Origin: Candidatus Bathyarchaeota archaeon | Lineage (GTDB): Archaea > Thermoproteota > Bathyarchaeia > Bathyarchaeales > Bathyarchaeaceae | Length of the DNA stretch: 20,771 nucleotides | Direction of reading: 5' to 3' | Assembly (NCBI GenBank): GCA_026967815.1 | Contig: JAPUUO010000014.1 | Location: 1 to 20,771 of the forward strand | Shown: positions 13,515 to 20,771 of the stretch, piece after piece | Layout of the letters: every line of letters begins with the position of its first letter | How positions within the stretch are numbered: position 1 is the first letter of the stretch | Notes under the pieces: model-generated | What the model was told of the DNA's origin: nothing | Seen by the model: only the letters and a program-made list of their open reading frames with translations | Databases searched by the model: none | Position numbers and translations under genes: made by a program

Positions 13515-14525
13515 GTGGGTCATCGAAAAAGGCACGCCCCGAAACGTGGTTCCCTCGCTTTTTTGCCTAGAGGACGTGCTGCACGCAGAGTTGGTAGAAT
13601 CCGTTTCTGGCCTGAAATTGAGCGTGAGACCCCGACCCTATTAGGATTTGCAGGTTATAAGGCTGGAATGACCCATGTTTTCAAGATAAACGACACGTCT
13701 GGCTCGTCAGATTTTGGCAAAGAAGTAGCCCGCCCTGCTACGGTTTTAGAAGCCCCTCCTGTCATAGTTTGTGCCATTCGCGCTTACATAAAAGATCCCT
13801 ATGGTTTACAGAGTTTCACAGAAGCTTGGATGAGGGAACTGCCGAAAGACCTTGAACGAGCTATAACTCCGCCTAAGAACCAAGATCGAGAACAAGCCTT
13901 CAAGAAAATGGAGGAAAACTTCGATAAGATTGCTGAATTCCGCATTTTGGTTGCCACTCAGCCCAGACTGACAAACGTTCCGAAGAAGAAGCCTGATTTG
14001 ATGGAAATCAAAGTAGCTGGAACTACAATTCAAGAGCAGTTTGAATACGTGAAAGATCTCTTAGGAAAGACAGTTTCGGCTACCGACATCTTCAAGGAAG
14101 GGCAATATGTTGATGTAGTTTCCATAACAAAAGGCAAGGGTTTTCAAGGACCAGTTAAACGGTGGGGCGTCAGAATTTTATCTCACAAGGCTCGGAAAAC
14201 AAAGCGGGGAATTGCAACCCTTGGACCTTGGCACCCCGCAAGAGTTCAGTACAGCATTCCAAGAGCAGGCCAAATGGGTTATCACCAACGCACAGAATAT
14301 AACAAGCGCATCCTGAAAATCGGCTCAGACGGAAGCGAAGTTACGCCGAAAGGAGGATTTCTACGCTACGGCCAAATCAACGAAACATACATCCTCATAG
14401 ACGGGAGCTTGCCAGGCCCAGCTAAGCGCCTAATAAGATTACGCTATGCCGCACGCTCTCCAAAAAGAGTTCCTGAAGAGCCTCCGAAAATTGTTTCCAT
14501 ATCGCTCGAGTCACTTCAAGGATAA
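13515..14525 (+). CDS. rpl3: 50S ribosomal protein uL3 (L3)
   Basis: At 336 residues the protein is of the long archaeal/eukaryotic type. It begins with GHRKRHAPKRGSLAFLPRGR, followed by the ETPTLLGFAGYKAGMTHVF block, TKGKGFQGPVKRWGVRILSH and GPWHPARVQYSIPRAGQMGYHQR-TEYNKRI, all hallmark uL3 segments; the W-finger and basic loop reach the peptidyl-transferase centre. GTG is the start, with GGTGA seven bases upstream. It is followed after 15 bp by uL4. The GPWHPA-R residues needed for 23S rRNA contact are present. Confidence 0.97.
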   Translation: MGHRKRHAPKRGSLAFLPRGRAARRVGRIRFWPEIERETPTLLGFAGYKAGMTHVFKINDTSGSSDFGKEVARPATVLEAPPVIVCAIRAYIKDPYGLQSFTEAWMRELPKDLERAITPPKNQDREQAFKKMEENFDKIAEFRILVATQPRLTNVPKKKPDLMEIKVAGTTIQEQFEYVKDLLGKTVSATDIFKEGQYVDVVSITKGKGFQGPVKRWGVRILSHKARKTKRGIATLGPWHPARVQYSIPRAGQMGYHQRTEYNKRILKIGSDGSEVTPKGGFLRYGQINETYILIDGSLPGPAKRLIRLRYAARSPKRVPEEPPKIVSISLESLQG

Positions 14526-14540
14526 AATGAGGATGTGAAG

Positions 14541-15320
14541 ATGGGCAAGAGAACAGCCAAAATCTTCAACTTGGAAGGTAAAGTTCTAAGCAAGATCAGC
14601 CTTCCAGCTGTTTTCAAAACTCCGATTAGGCATGATGTGATAAAAAGGGCTGTGGTAGCTCTTCAGTCTCACCGTTTTCAACCGCAGGGACGAAACCCTT
14701 TGGCTGGCAAAAGAAGGAGCGTTGAGTCTTGGGGCGCTGGACACGGAGTTGCCCGAGTTCCGAGAATAAAGGGGATGGGACGAAGAGCCGGATATGCTGT
14801 TGGCACAGTTGGCGGTCGAGAAGCTTTTCCTCCAGTGGCTAAGAAGAAAATTGTGAAGAAAATTCCTAAGAAAGAAATGAAGCTAGCTTTGCGTTCGGCT
14901 GTGGCGGCAACTGCTCTAAAGGAAATTGTCACTTCTCGCGGTCACATAACCGAATATGTTCAGGATCTTCCCGTTGTGGTTGCGAATGATATTCAAAAAT
15001 TAAAGAAGACACGCGAAGTTGAAGAGACGCTCATTAAACTAGGTGTTTGGCCTGATATTTATCGGGTTGCGGAAAGCCAGAAAATTCGGGCTGGAAAGGG
15101 CAAAATAAGAGGAAGAAAAAAAAGACACGCTGTTGGGCCATTACTTGTAGTTTCTGAAAACGAAGGCATAATGAAAGCAGCTCGAAACATTCTCGGCATG
15201 AATGTAGTTAACATTAACAATTTGAATGTGGAGCTCTTGGCTCCCGGAACTCATCCAGGTAGACTTACGATTTGGTCAAAGTCTGCCTTTGAAAAACTCG
15301 GAGAATTATTCGGAGGCTGA
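14541..15320 (+). CDS. rpl4: 50S ribosomal protein uL4 (L4e)
   Basis: The family shows IRHDVIKRAVVALQSHRFQPQGRNP, the extended loop GAGHGVARVPRIKGMGRRAGYAVGTVGGREAFPP, which lines the exit tunnel, and the C-terminal GMNVVNINNLNVELLAPGTHPGRLTIW. I preferred ATG at 14541 over GTG at 14535 because GAGG is eight bases before the ATG but only two before the GTG. The product is 259 residues, usual for archaea. uL23 starts 5 bp after the stop. Confidence 0.97.
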   Translation: MGKRTAKIFNLEGKVLSKISLPAVFKTPIRHDVIKRAVVALQSHRFQPQGRNPLAGKRRSVESWGAGHGVARVPRIKGMGRRAGYAVGTVGGREAFPPVAKKKIVKKIPKKEMKLALRSAVAATALKEIVTSRGHITEYVQDLPVVVANDIQKLKKTREVEETLIKLGVWPDIYRVAESQKIRAGKGKIRGRKKRHAVGPLLVVSENEGIMKAARNILGMNVVNINNLNVELLAPGTHPGRLTIWSKSAFEKLGELFGG

Positions 15321-15325
15321 AACGC

Positions 15326-15586
15326 TTGGATCCGCAAGACGTTGTAATGTATCCTCTTATGACCGAAGTTGCCAGCCGCATACTTGAAGCTGAAAACAAG
15401 CTGGTTTTTATTGTAAACCTTAAGGCTTCTAAGGAAGACATAAAGCGAGCAATTGAGGAACTTTACGAGGTTAGAGTGGAAAAGGTGAACGTTGCAATTA
15501 CGCCTAAAGGTTTGAAAAAGGCATTTGCTAAACTTCATCCAGATTATAAGGCTGTTGATGTCGCCATCAAACTCGGCATTTTGTAA
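15326..15586 (+). CDS. rpl23: 50S ribosomal protein uL23 (L23)
   Basis: YPLMTEVASRILEAENKLVF then IKRAIEELYEVRVEKVNVAITPKGLKKAFAKLHPDYKAVDVAIKLGIL is a complete archaeal uL23 of 86 residues. It forms the exit-tunnel rim where SRP and nascent-chain factors dock. TTG is the start, with GGAGG nine bases before it and located within the end of uL4. In most archaea uL2, uS19, uL22 and uS3 follow uL23 directly; here none does. Confidence 0.97.
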   Translation: MDPQDVVMYPLMTEVASRILEAENKLVFIVNLKASKEDIKRAIEELYEVRVEKVNVAITPKGLKKAFAKLHPDYKAVDVAIKLGIL

Positions 15587-15614
15587 CTGCTCTTGAGAAA
15601 ATGGATCCACTAGA

Positions 15615-15675
15615 CTTTTAAGTAAACCAACTTATTTTTGTTCCAATTCGAAGAATTTTAACAGGTGGGCGCTAC
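15615..15675 (+). promoter_or_regulatory. Promoter and ribosome site of the DapB-like gene
   Basis: CTTTTAAGTA at 15615-15624 is a TATA-like box. AGGTGG lies seven bases before the ATG at 15676. A TTATTTTTG tract at 15632-15640 may end the ribosomal transcript. Confidence 0.4.
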
Positions 15676-16701
15676 ATGGAAAAAATAAGAGCTGTTCTGT
15701 TCGGTGTCGGCGCCATTGGAAGCAGCATTGCTAAGTTTCTCCTCGAAAAGGAAGGGGTGGAAATTGTGGGCGCCATAGACATCGCCACGGACAAAATTGG
15801 AAAAGATTTAGGCGAAGTCTTAGGAATCGGCAAGCAATTGGGTGTTGTTATTTCAAACGACCCGAAAGCTGTATTGTGTAAGGCTTGCGCAGACATTGTA
15901 GTTCATACAACTAGCTCTTATCTTAAGGATGTCTATTCCCAAATTGCTCCACTAGCAGAGTATGGAGTAAACGTGGTATCTACGTGCGAGGAGTTGGCTT
16001 ATCCTTACGTTTCGGAACCTGAATTTGCGAGGAAACTGGACGCGTTAGGCATGAAGTATGGAGTAACCTTTCTCGGAACAGGTATAAACCCAGGTTTCTT
16101 GATGGACACGTTGGTTATTGCGCTTACTGGAGTGTGTCAAAAAGTTAACAGAATAAAAGCTGAAAGAGTTATGAACGCTGCTACGCGTAGGGTTCCCTTT
16201 CAAAAGAAGATAGGGGCAGGGCTCTCAGTAAAAGAGTTTGATAAAAGGATTAAGAACAAAGCTGTTACCGGTCATGTAGGTCTTGAACAATCCCTAGGCA
16301 TGATTGCAGGCGCGTTGAAATGGCAACTTGACAAGATAGGAGTTGACTTACCCCAGCCAGTAATAGCCATGAAGAATGTTGCTAGCGAAGCCATTAGAGT
16401 GAAGCAAGGTCAAGTAGCTGGATTAAAGCAGTGTGCGCACGGCTCTGTTGGCGGAGAAGAGAGGATTACACTTGATTTCCAAGCCTATATAGGTGCTAAA
16501 GAAGAATATGATTCTGTTAGTATCGATGGAGTGCCACCGGTTTGTCAAAAGATAAGCCCTTGTGTGCATGGTGATTTAGCAACAATAGCCGCTATTGTAA
16601 ATTCAATTCCAAAAGTGATTAATGCTCCGCCGGGTTTAGTTACAATGAAAGATTTGCCTGTACCTTCCGCGGCACTGGAAGACATGAGGAAGTATGTGTA
16701 A
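15676..16701 (+). CDS. DapB-like NAD(P)-dependent oxidoreductase (2,4-diaminopentanoate dehydrogenase-like)
   Basis: A Rossmann fold opens the protein: IRAVLFGVGAIGSSIAKFLL with G10-x-G12-x-x-G15, then VEIVGAID ending the second strand with an acidic residue. DIVVHTTSSY then GVNVVSTCEELAYP and GTGINPGFLMDTLVIALTG match the DapB-N-like family that includes 2,4-diaminopentanoate dehydrogenase (Ord), a step in ornithine breakdown, and related amine dehydrogenases. True DapB is shorter (about 250-270 residues) and has a distinct catalytic H-H-x-x-K site that I do not see, so lysine biosynthesis is unlikely. The substrate is not settled. It follows uL23 after 89 bp with its own ribosome site, and converges on the hydantoinase genes with 44 bp between the stops. 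Confidence 0.7.
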   Translation: MEKIRAVLFGVGAIGSSIAKFLLEKEGVEIVGAIDIATDKIGKDLGEVLGIGKQLGVVISNDPKAVLCKACADIVVHTTSSYLKDVYSQIAPLAEYGVNVVSTCEELAYPYVSEPEFARKLDALGMKYGVTFLGTGINPGFLMDTLVIALTGVCQKVNRIKAERVMNAATRRVPFQKKIGAGLSVKEFDKRIKNKAVTGHVGLEQSLGMIAGALKWQLDKIGVDLPQPVIAMKNVASEAIRVKQGQVAGLKQCAHGSVGGEERITLDFQAYIGAKEEYDSVSIDGVPPVCQKISPCVHGDLATIAAIVNSIPKVINAPPGLVTMKDLPVPSAALEDMRKYV

Positions 16702-16745
16702 TGCTTTCGATTAAAACTGTTGAAGCAACGTTTCTAAAGACAATC

Positions 16746-18482
16746 TTAAGTGTCTAACTTCTTTTGTTTATGTCTATACTGTTTGGTGGATTTCCAATCA
16801 ATTTCCATGGTGGTAGAATCGATTATCGCGCCATATTCTTTTTCTGCTGTTTCCAACGAAACAAGTTCGTCTAAAACGTCTTGAAGCACTAATTCGGGGT
16901 AACGTTCCAATGGTTTCCCGTAACCTCCTCCACCAGGAGTCCTTACAAGGAAGACGTCGTCTTTCTCTATTTTGATTGTGCATTTGGACCTTAGTTTTAT
17001 TTGTTTCTTATTTGGCCTTATGATGTAATGTTCACCTCGGTTTCCATGTTTTCCGCCAAACAACCCCCATGGCGGTATTTTTGTTCTTTCAGCGAGCACT
17101 GATAATGTGGCTGAAGGAGCTAGCAGCATCCAACTTCTTTCTAAGCCTACGCCGCCTCTATATTTTCCAGGACCCCCACTGTCCTTGCGTAGTTCATATT
17201 TTATGAAGCGTATTGGATAGGTGGTTTCGATAGCTTCAATTGGTGTATTCATTGTGTTTGTCATATGAGAGTGCACCGCATCCACTCCGTCGATTCCCTT
17301 TCTCCCTCCGAATCCTCCAGCTATTGTTTCATAGAAGGTCCAAGGTTTGCCGTTTTCTTGGTTTATCCCGCCGACTGCAACGTTGTTCATTGTTCCTTGA
17401 CATGCTGCACAAACCTTTTCTGGTAAGATTTGGGCATAGGCTTTTAGCAATACATCTACATTTCGTTGAGAAGTTTCGACGTTGCCTCCAGCCACTGGTC
17501 TTGGCGGAGTTGGATTCATCACTGTACCTTCGGGCACATGGACTTTCACGGGTCTATAGCATCCATCATTCATCGGTATAGAAGGGTCAGTTAAGCATCT
17601 TAAAACATAATACACTCCAGAGAGAGTTACACCTAAAACAGCGTTTATGGGCCCATCTACTTGCTTATCCGTCCCAGTGTAATCAATGAGCAGTTGGTCC
17701 GTCTTGACAGTTATTGTAGCTTTGATTTTGACTTTTTTGTTGCTCGTTCCTGTGTTTTCAAGGTAGTCTTCTGCAGAGAAAACTCCTTTTGGCATTCTGT
17801 TTATTTCGTTTTGTATTCGCTTTTCCGAATAATCCATAATTTTTTCTATGGCTTTTTGCAAAGTTTCTGTACCATATCTTTCTATGAGTTCTAGAATGCG
17901 TCTTTTGCCTAGGAGATTTGCAGCCATTTGCGCCCTTAAGTCACCCAGGCTGATTTCTGGTGTCCTAATGTTGCTTAGCACTATACTTGCGATTTCCTTG
18001 TGAATAACGTTCTTTTTGATAAATTTTACTGGTGGAATGATAATGCCCTCTTGGTAGATTTCAGTGGCGTCTCCAGCCATGCTTCCAGGAGCTTTTCCTC
18101 CAACATCTGAATGATGGGCTTTGTTCGTTGAATATGCGATGGTTTCGCCTTCATAGAAGATTGGGCAGATGAGCGTTATGTCGGGCAGGTGTGTTCCGCT
18201 GATATATGGATCGTTGAAAAGTATCATGTCGCCGTTTTCGAGTTTTCCCTTAAACCTCTCGAGGCCTTTTTGAACTGCTAGTTGCATTGAACCCAGATGA
18301 ACCGGGATGTGTTCAGCCTGTGCAGCCAGACGCCTTTTTGCGTCAAAGATTGTGCATGAAAAGTCCATTCGCTCCTTAATGTTAGGGGAGTACGCTGAGT
18401 TTCGTAAGACGATTCCCATTTCCTCGGTGGTATAGATCAATGCCCCTTTTATGACTTCAACAGTTATCGGATCTACTGACAA
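16746..18482 (-). CDS. hyuB: Hydantoinase B / oxoprolinase-type subunit
   Basis: The 578-residue protein is full length for the family. PITVEVIKGAL and the segment EEMGIVLRNSAYSPNIKERMDF open it, with NDPYISGTHLPDI (90-102) and the metal-binding-type KAHHSDVGG (121-129, H123/H124/D126) further on. The C terminus has RGGVGLERSW, GGKHGNRGE and GGGGYGKPLERYPELVLQDV. HyuB acts with HyuA in ATP-dependent opening of hydantoins or 5-oxoproline, and related subunits serve acetone or acetophenone carboxylases. TTG start at 18482 lies one base after the HyuA stop (TGA-G-TTG), with GGAG nine bases upstream, so translation is coupled. Confidence 0.9.
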   Translation of the reverse strand: MSVDPITVEVIKGALIYTTEEMGIVLRNSAYSPNIKERMDFSCTIFDAKRRLAAQAEHIPVHLGSMQLAVQKGLERFKGKLENGDMILFNDPYISGTHLPDITLICPIFYEGETIAYSTNKAHHSDVGGKAPGSMAGDATEIYQEGIIIPPVKFIKKNVIHKEIASIVLSNIRTPEISLGDLRAQMAANLLGKRRILELIERYGTETLQKAIEKIMDYSEKRIQNEINRMPKGVFSAEDYLENTGTSNKKVKIKATITVKTDQLLIDYTGTDKQVDGPINAVLGVTLSGVYYVLRCLTDPSIPMNDGCYRPVKVHVPEGTVMNPTPPRPVAGGNVETSQRNVDVLLKAYAQILPEKVCAACQGTMNNVAVGGINQENGKPWTFYETIAGGFGGRKGIDGVDAVHSHMTNTMNTPIEAIETTYPIRFIKYELRKDSGGPGKYRGGVGLERSWMLLAPSATLSVLAERTKIPPWGLFGGKHGNRGEHYIIRPNKKQIKLRSKCTIKIEKDDVFLVRTPGGGGYGKPLERYPELVLQDVLDELVSLETAEKEYGAIIDSTTMEIDWKSTKQYRHKQKKLDT

Positions 18483-18483
18483 C

Positions 18484-20589
18484 TCAATGGTCTCCGGTCT
18501 TTATTGAAAGAATAATATTCCCAAAGCGACCGATCTCAGCTACCCAATTTGGATAGACAACAGTCGTGGCATCATATTGTTCAATAACCGCGGGACCATG
18601 GATTGAATTTCCAGCTTTCAGTTTTTTCCGTATATAAATGGGAGTGCTGATATACTCGGCATTCTGTTCAAAAAATACTTTGCGTTTTGAGATAACAGCT
18701 TCTTTCGGCGGATTTTCTCGCTGTAGAGGTTCCCCTTTGAGTTTTGGCTTTTCAACCAGCCCGGTCGTCATGAGTCTAACATTCACTAATTCTACGGGTT
18801 CATCTCTTACCGCATAGCCGTAAGTTGCTGTGTGTTTCTTGTGGAAGTTTTCAACTGTTTGGCGTAGAACATCTTCGGTAAACGGTGCCGACGTTGGAAT
18901 TGTTAATTCATAGCTTTGACCAAGATATCTCAAGTCCATTTGACTGATGAAACGCATATTCGCTTTTGGAACACGTTGCTTTTTAAGTAACTTAGCACCC
19001 TTAATTGCAAATTCTTGAAAAACCGTTTCAACTTCCTTTACTTCAATCTCATCCATCAACTTCATGATTGCCCTTACAAAGTTATATTTGAAATCAGCAG
19101 TTAGTAACCCATGAGCAGAGAATAGACCAGGATTATGGGGAACGACTATCTTGGTGAGGCTCAGTTCTTCAGCTAACGCACAACCATGCATTGGTCCTGC
19201 CCCGCCGAAGCAAACTAAAACGAAGTCTCTTGGATCGTAACCACGCTCAACGGATACTATTCTCAGGATTTTTGCCATGGCCGAATTCGTGATTCTGATG
19301 ATCCCCGCTGCTGCTTCAGCAAGTTCTAGCGGGATTTTTTCACAGACCTCCTTCGAAATCGCCTTCTCTGAAAGGTCTGGGTGAATTTTCATATCGCCTC
19401 CAAGCAGATATTCGGGGTTAAGTCTTCCAAGCACAACATTGGCATCTGTTACGGTTGGCTGTTCCCCACCTTTGCCATAACATGCAGGACCAGGTTCTGC
19501 CCCCGCGCTGATAGGACCAACCTGCAGTGCATTGCCGCTATCTACCCAAACGATCGTTCCTCCTCCGGCGCTACATTCAGCTAGATCCATGAACTGGGCT
19601 CTTACTGGATATCCGCTTCCTTTTATTATTCTTCCACTGTGCACTTTTCCGGCAACTTCATATTCGCTTACGACTTCAGGTGTTGCGTCTCTTATGGCTC
19701 CAGCTTTGGCTGTTGTTCCGCCCATATCAAAGCTCAAGATGTTCTCGATTCCAAGGAGTTTTCCGTAATAAGCTGATGCTATGACACCTGCTGCTGGACC
19801 GGATTCGATCATACCTACGGGTTTTTTTGTAACTGTGTTTTTTGTGGCTATCCCCCCATCTGATTGCATAATACACAACGGAGCTTTTACCCCCAATTTT
19901 CTGATGTCTCTTTGCAAGTCATCAAGGTAACCAGATATTGTTGGCATCAAGACAGCGTTAACGACCGCTGTACTTGTCCGTTCGTACTCTCTATATTCTG
20001 GCGCGATTTCGGATGAAAGTGAAACATGAATTTTCGGCAGCGCTTTTCTCAATATTTTTTCGATTTCATGTTCGTGTACTTGGTTAATGTAAGAGAAGAG
20101 AAGAGCAACCGCAACGGATTCGATATTTTCTCTTTCCAATTTCGGCATTAAGCTTCTGACTTGATTCTTGTTGAGCGGTGTGAGAATCTCACCTTTTGGT
20201 CCAATGCGCTCTTCGACTTCAAAGCGGAATATCCGTGGAATGAGCTTCTGTGGTTTCTGTATGAAAAGGTTGTATATTTGGTGGCGGTTTTGTCTTCCAA
20301 TTTCGATTATGTCGCGAAAACCTTTTGTTGCTATTAGTGCGGACTTGGGCAATTCGAGGTTTAGTTGACCAAGCAAGACGTTTGTAGCTATGGTTGTGGC
20401 GTGAATGACAATTGATACTTCTACGTCGCTTGTTCTTTTAAAAAACTCTCTAAATGTTCTGATGACGGCCCTCGCCGGTTCTTTTGGAGTTGAAGGTATT
20501 TTTATGTCTAGGACTTCGCCGCTTTCCTCGCTTAGGGCAACTAGATCAGTGAAGGTTCCACCGATGTCTATACTTACTCGATATTTCAC
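18484..20589 (-). CDS. hyuA: Hydantoinase A / oxoprolinase-type ATP-dependent subunit
   Basis: The N-terminal ATP-binding motif is VSIDIGGTFTDLV (D8-D15). HATTIATNVLL, ALIATKGFRDIIEIGRQ, the second nucleotide motif FDMGGTTAK (287-295) and CFGGAGPMHGCALAEEL give the ASKHA-like fold of the family. Length, about 700 residues, is usual. It forms a complex with HyuB and carries the phosphorylation step of amide-ring opening. The start is taken as GTG at 20589; a TTG one codon earlier is equally open and neither has a clear ribosome site. A TTTAAAG box near 20646 could be its TATA element. The natural substrate (hydantoin, 5-oxoproline, or a lactam) cannot be read from sequence. Confidence 0.9.
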   Translation of the reverse strand: MKYRVSIDIGGTFTDLVALSEESGEVLDIKIPSTPKEPARAVIRTFREFFKRTSDVEVSIVIHATTIATNVLLGQLNLELPKSALIATKGFRDIIEIGRQNRHQIYNLFIQKPQKLIPRIFRFEVEERIGPKGEILTPLNKNQVRSLMPKLERENIESVAVALLFSYINQVHEHEIEKILRKALPKIHVSLSSEIAPEYREYERTSTAVVNAVLMPTISGYLDDLQRDIRKLGVKAPLCIMQSDGGIATKNTVTKKPVGMIESGPAAGVIASAYYGKLLGIENILSFDMGGTTAKAGAIRDATPEVVSEYEVAGKVHSGRIIKGSGYPVRAQFMDLAECSAGGGTIVWVDSGNALQVGPISAGAEPGPACYGKGGEQPTVTDANVVLGRLNPEYLLGGDMKIHPDLSEKAISKEVCEKIPLELAEAAAGIIRITNSAMAKILRIVSVERGYDPRDFVLVCFGGAGPMHGCALAEELSLTKIVVPHNPGLFSAHGLLTADFKYNFVRAIMKLMDEIEVKEVETVFQEFAIKGAKLLKKQRVPKANMRFISQMDLRYLGQSYELTIPTSAPFTEDVLRQTVENFHKKHTATYGYAVRDEPVELVNVRLMTTGLVEKPKLKGEPLQRENPPKEAVISKRKVFFEQNAEYISTPIYIRKKLKAGNSIHGPAVIEQYDATTVVYPNWVAEIGRFGNIILSIKTGDH

Positions 20590-20688
20590 CAAATGTTAGC
20601 GAACCACACAGAATCTTCACGCCTTTGTTTATTCACGCACATCCTTTAAAGTGTGAGGAAAGACTACTTGCGCGTGGTTTGCTCAATC

Positions 20689-20771
20689 CTACATATACTT
20701 CAATATGACTTCATCGTATTCCTTTTCGAGCCTGTATTTGTGCTTCAGCTCTTCCTGAGCGAGTTTGGCAA
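20689..20771 (-). CDS. C-terminal 26 residues of an unidentified protein, open at the right edge
   Basis: A minus-strand frame enters from the edge and ends in TAG at 20691-20689, reading AKLAQEELKHKYRLEKEYDE and then VILKYM. The charged helical composition looks coding, and the two other minus frames close quickly. It lies upstream of hyuA in the same direction, with about 100 bp between them. It is too short to identify. Confidence 0.4.
   Translation of the reverse strand, partial: AKLAQEELKHKYRLEKEYDEVILKYM

Noticed and set aside
15676..16701. Annotation as dihydrodipicolinate reductase (DapB) of lysine biosynthesis
   Set aside because: The protein is some 70 residues too long and the DapB catalytic histidine/lysine motif is not seen; no other dap or lys gene is nearby.
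16798..17894. Several long frames antisense to the hydantoinase B gene
   Set aside because: They are shadows of a clearly conserved gene and show no family features.

Overview
The window is archaeal, most likely from the TACK group (a Bathyarchaeia-like lineage would fit, but that is inference). The signs are eL42 (L44e), archaeal-type uL3/uL4/uL23 with a SPOUT methyltransferase gene just upstream, a crenarchaeal-type single-OB-fold SSB with an RG-rich tail, a tRNA-Leu with a bulge-helix-bulge intron, TATA-type promoters, class III (pilin/archaellin) signal peptides and a TrmB-family regulator.

Layout. (1) 1-3765, minus strand: a type IV pilus-like locus. Two near-duplicate pilins (3202-3765, 2472-3041) lead to two anchored, probably minor pilin-like proteins (1411-2250, 954-1406) and then a secretion/pilus ATPase that runs off the left edge. 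(2) 3911-4831, minus: a TrmB-like regulator, divergent from (3) 5042-6231, plus: a two-gene coiled-coil operon of unknown function. (4) 6482-7108, plus: an unrecognised protein that may have a SecB-like fold. (5) 7304-7412: tRNA-Leu(CAA). (6) A 47-residue YHS-domain protein (7708-7851) converging on the SSB gene (7873-8361). (7) 8525-9061, minus: a paralogue of the 5042 gene, divergent from a MoxR-type AAA+ ATPase (9300-10313) and a VWA/MIDAS protein (10355-12073). (8) 12216-15586: translation cluster eL42, SPOUT methyltransferase, uL3, uL4, uL23, which stops without uL2. (9) 15676-16701: a DapB-like oxidoreductase, convergent with a HyuB/HyuA hydantoinase/oxoprolinase pair on the minus strand (16746-20589). 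The tail of one more minus-strand gene lies at the right edge.

How the parts may work together. A 33-bp promoter module can be aligned without gaps at five places: an inverted repeat of the type TGTGTAG-N7-CTACACA followed by an A/T-rich CAAAttatcTTA-like stretch. The sites lie before both pilins, before the 279-aa pilus protein, before the coiled-coil operon and before the SecB-like gene, always in the same orientation relative to the downstream gene. This suggests one regulon, possibly controlled by the adjacent TrmB-like protein. The coiled-coil protein of that regulon has a paralogue divergent from the MoxR/VWA pair, and the two divergent promoters there share their own motif (TCG-NN-CGACATA). 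These links make the 2.3-12 kb stretch the best candidate for an undescribed system: a pilus or surface module combined with a MoxR/VWA remodelling machine and its dedicated coiled-coil partner proteins.
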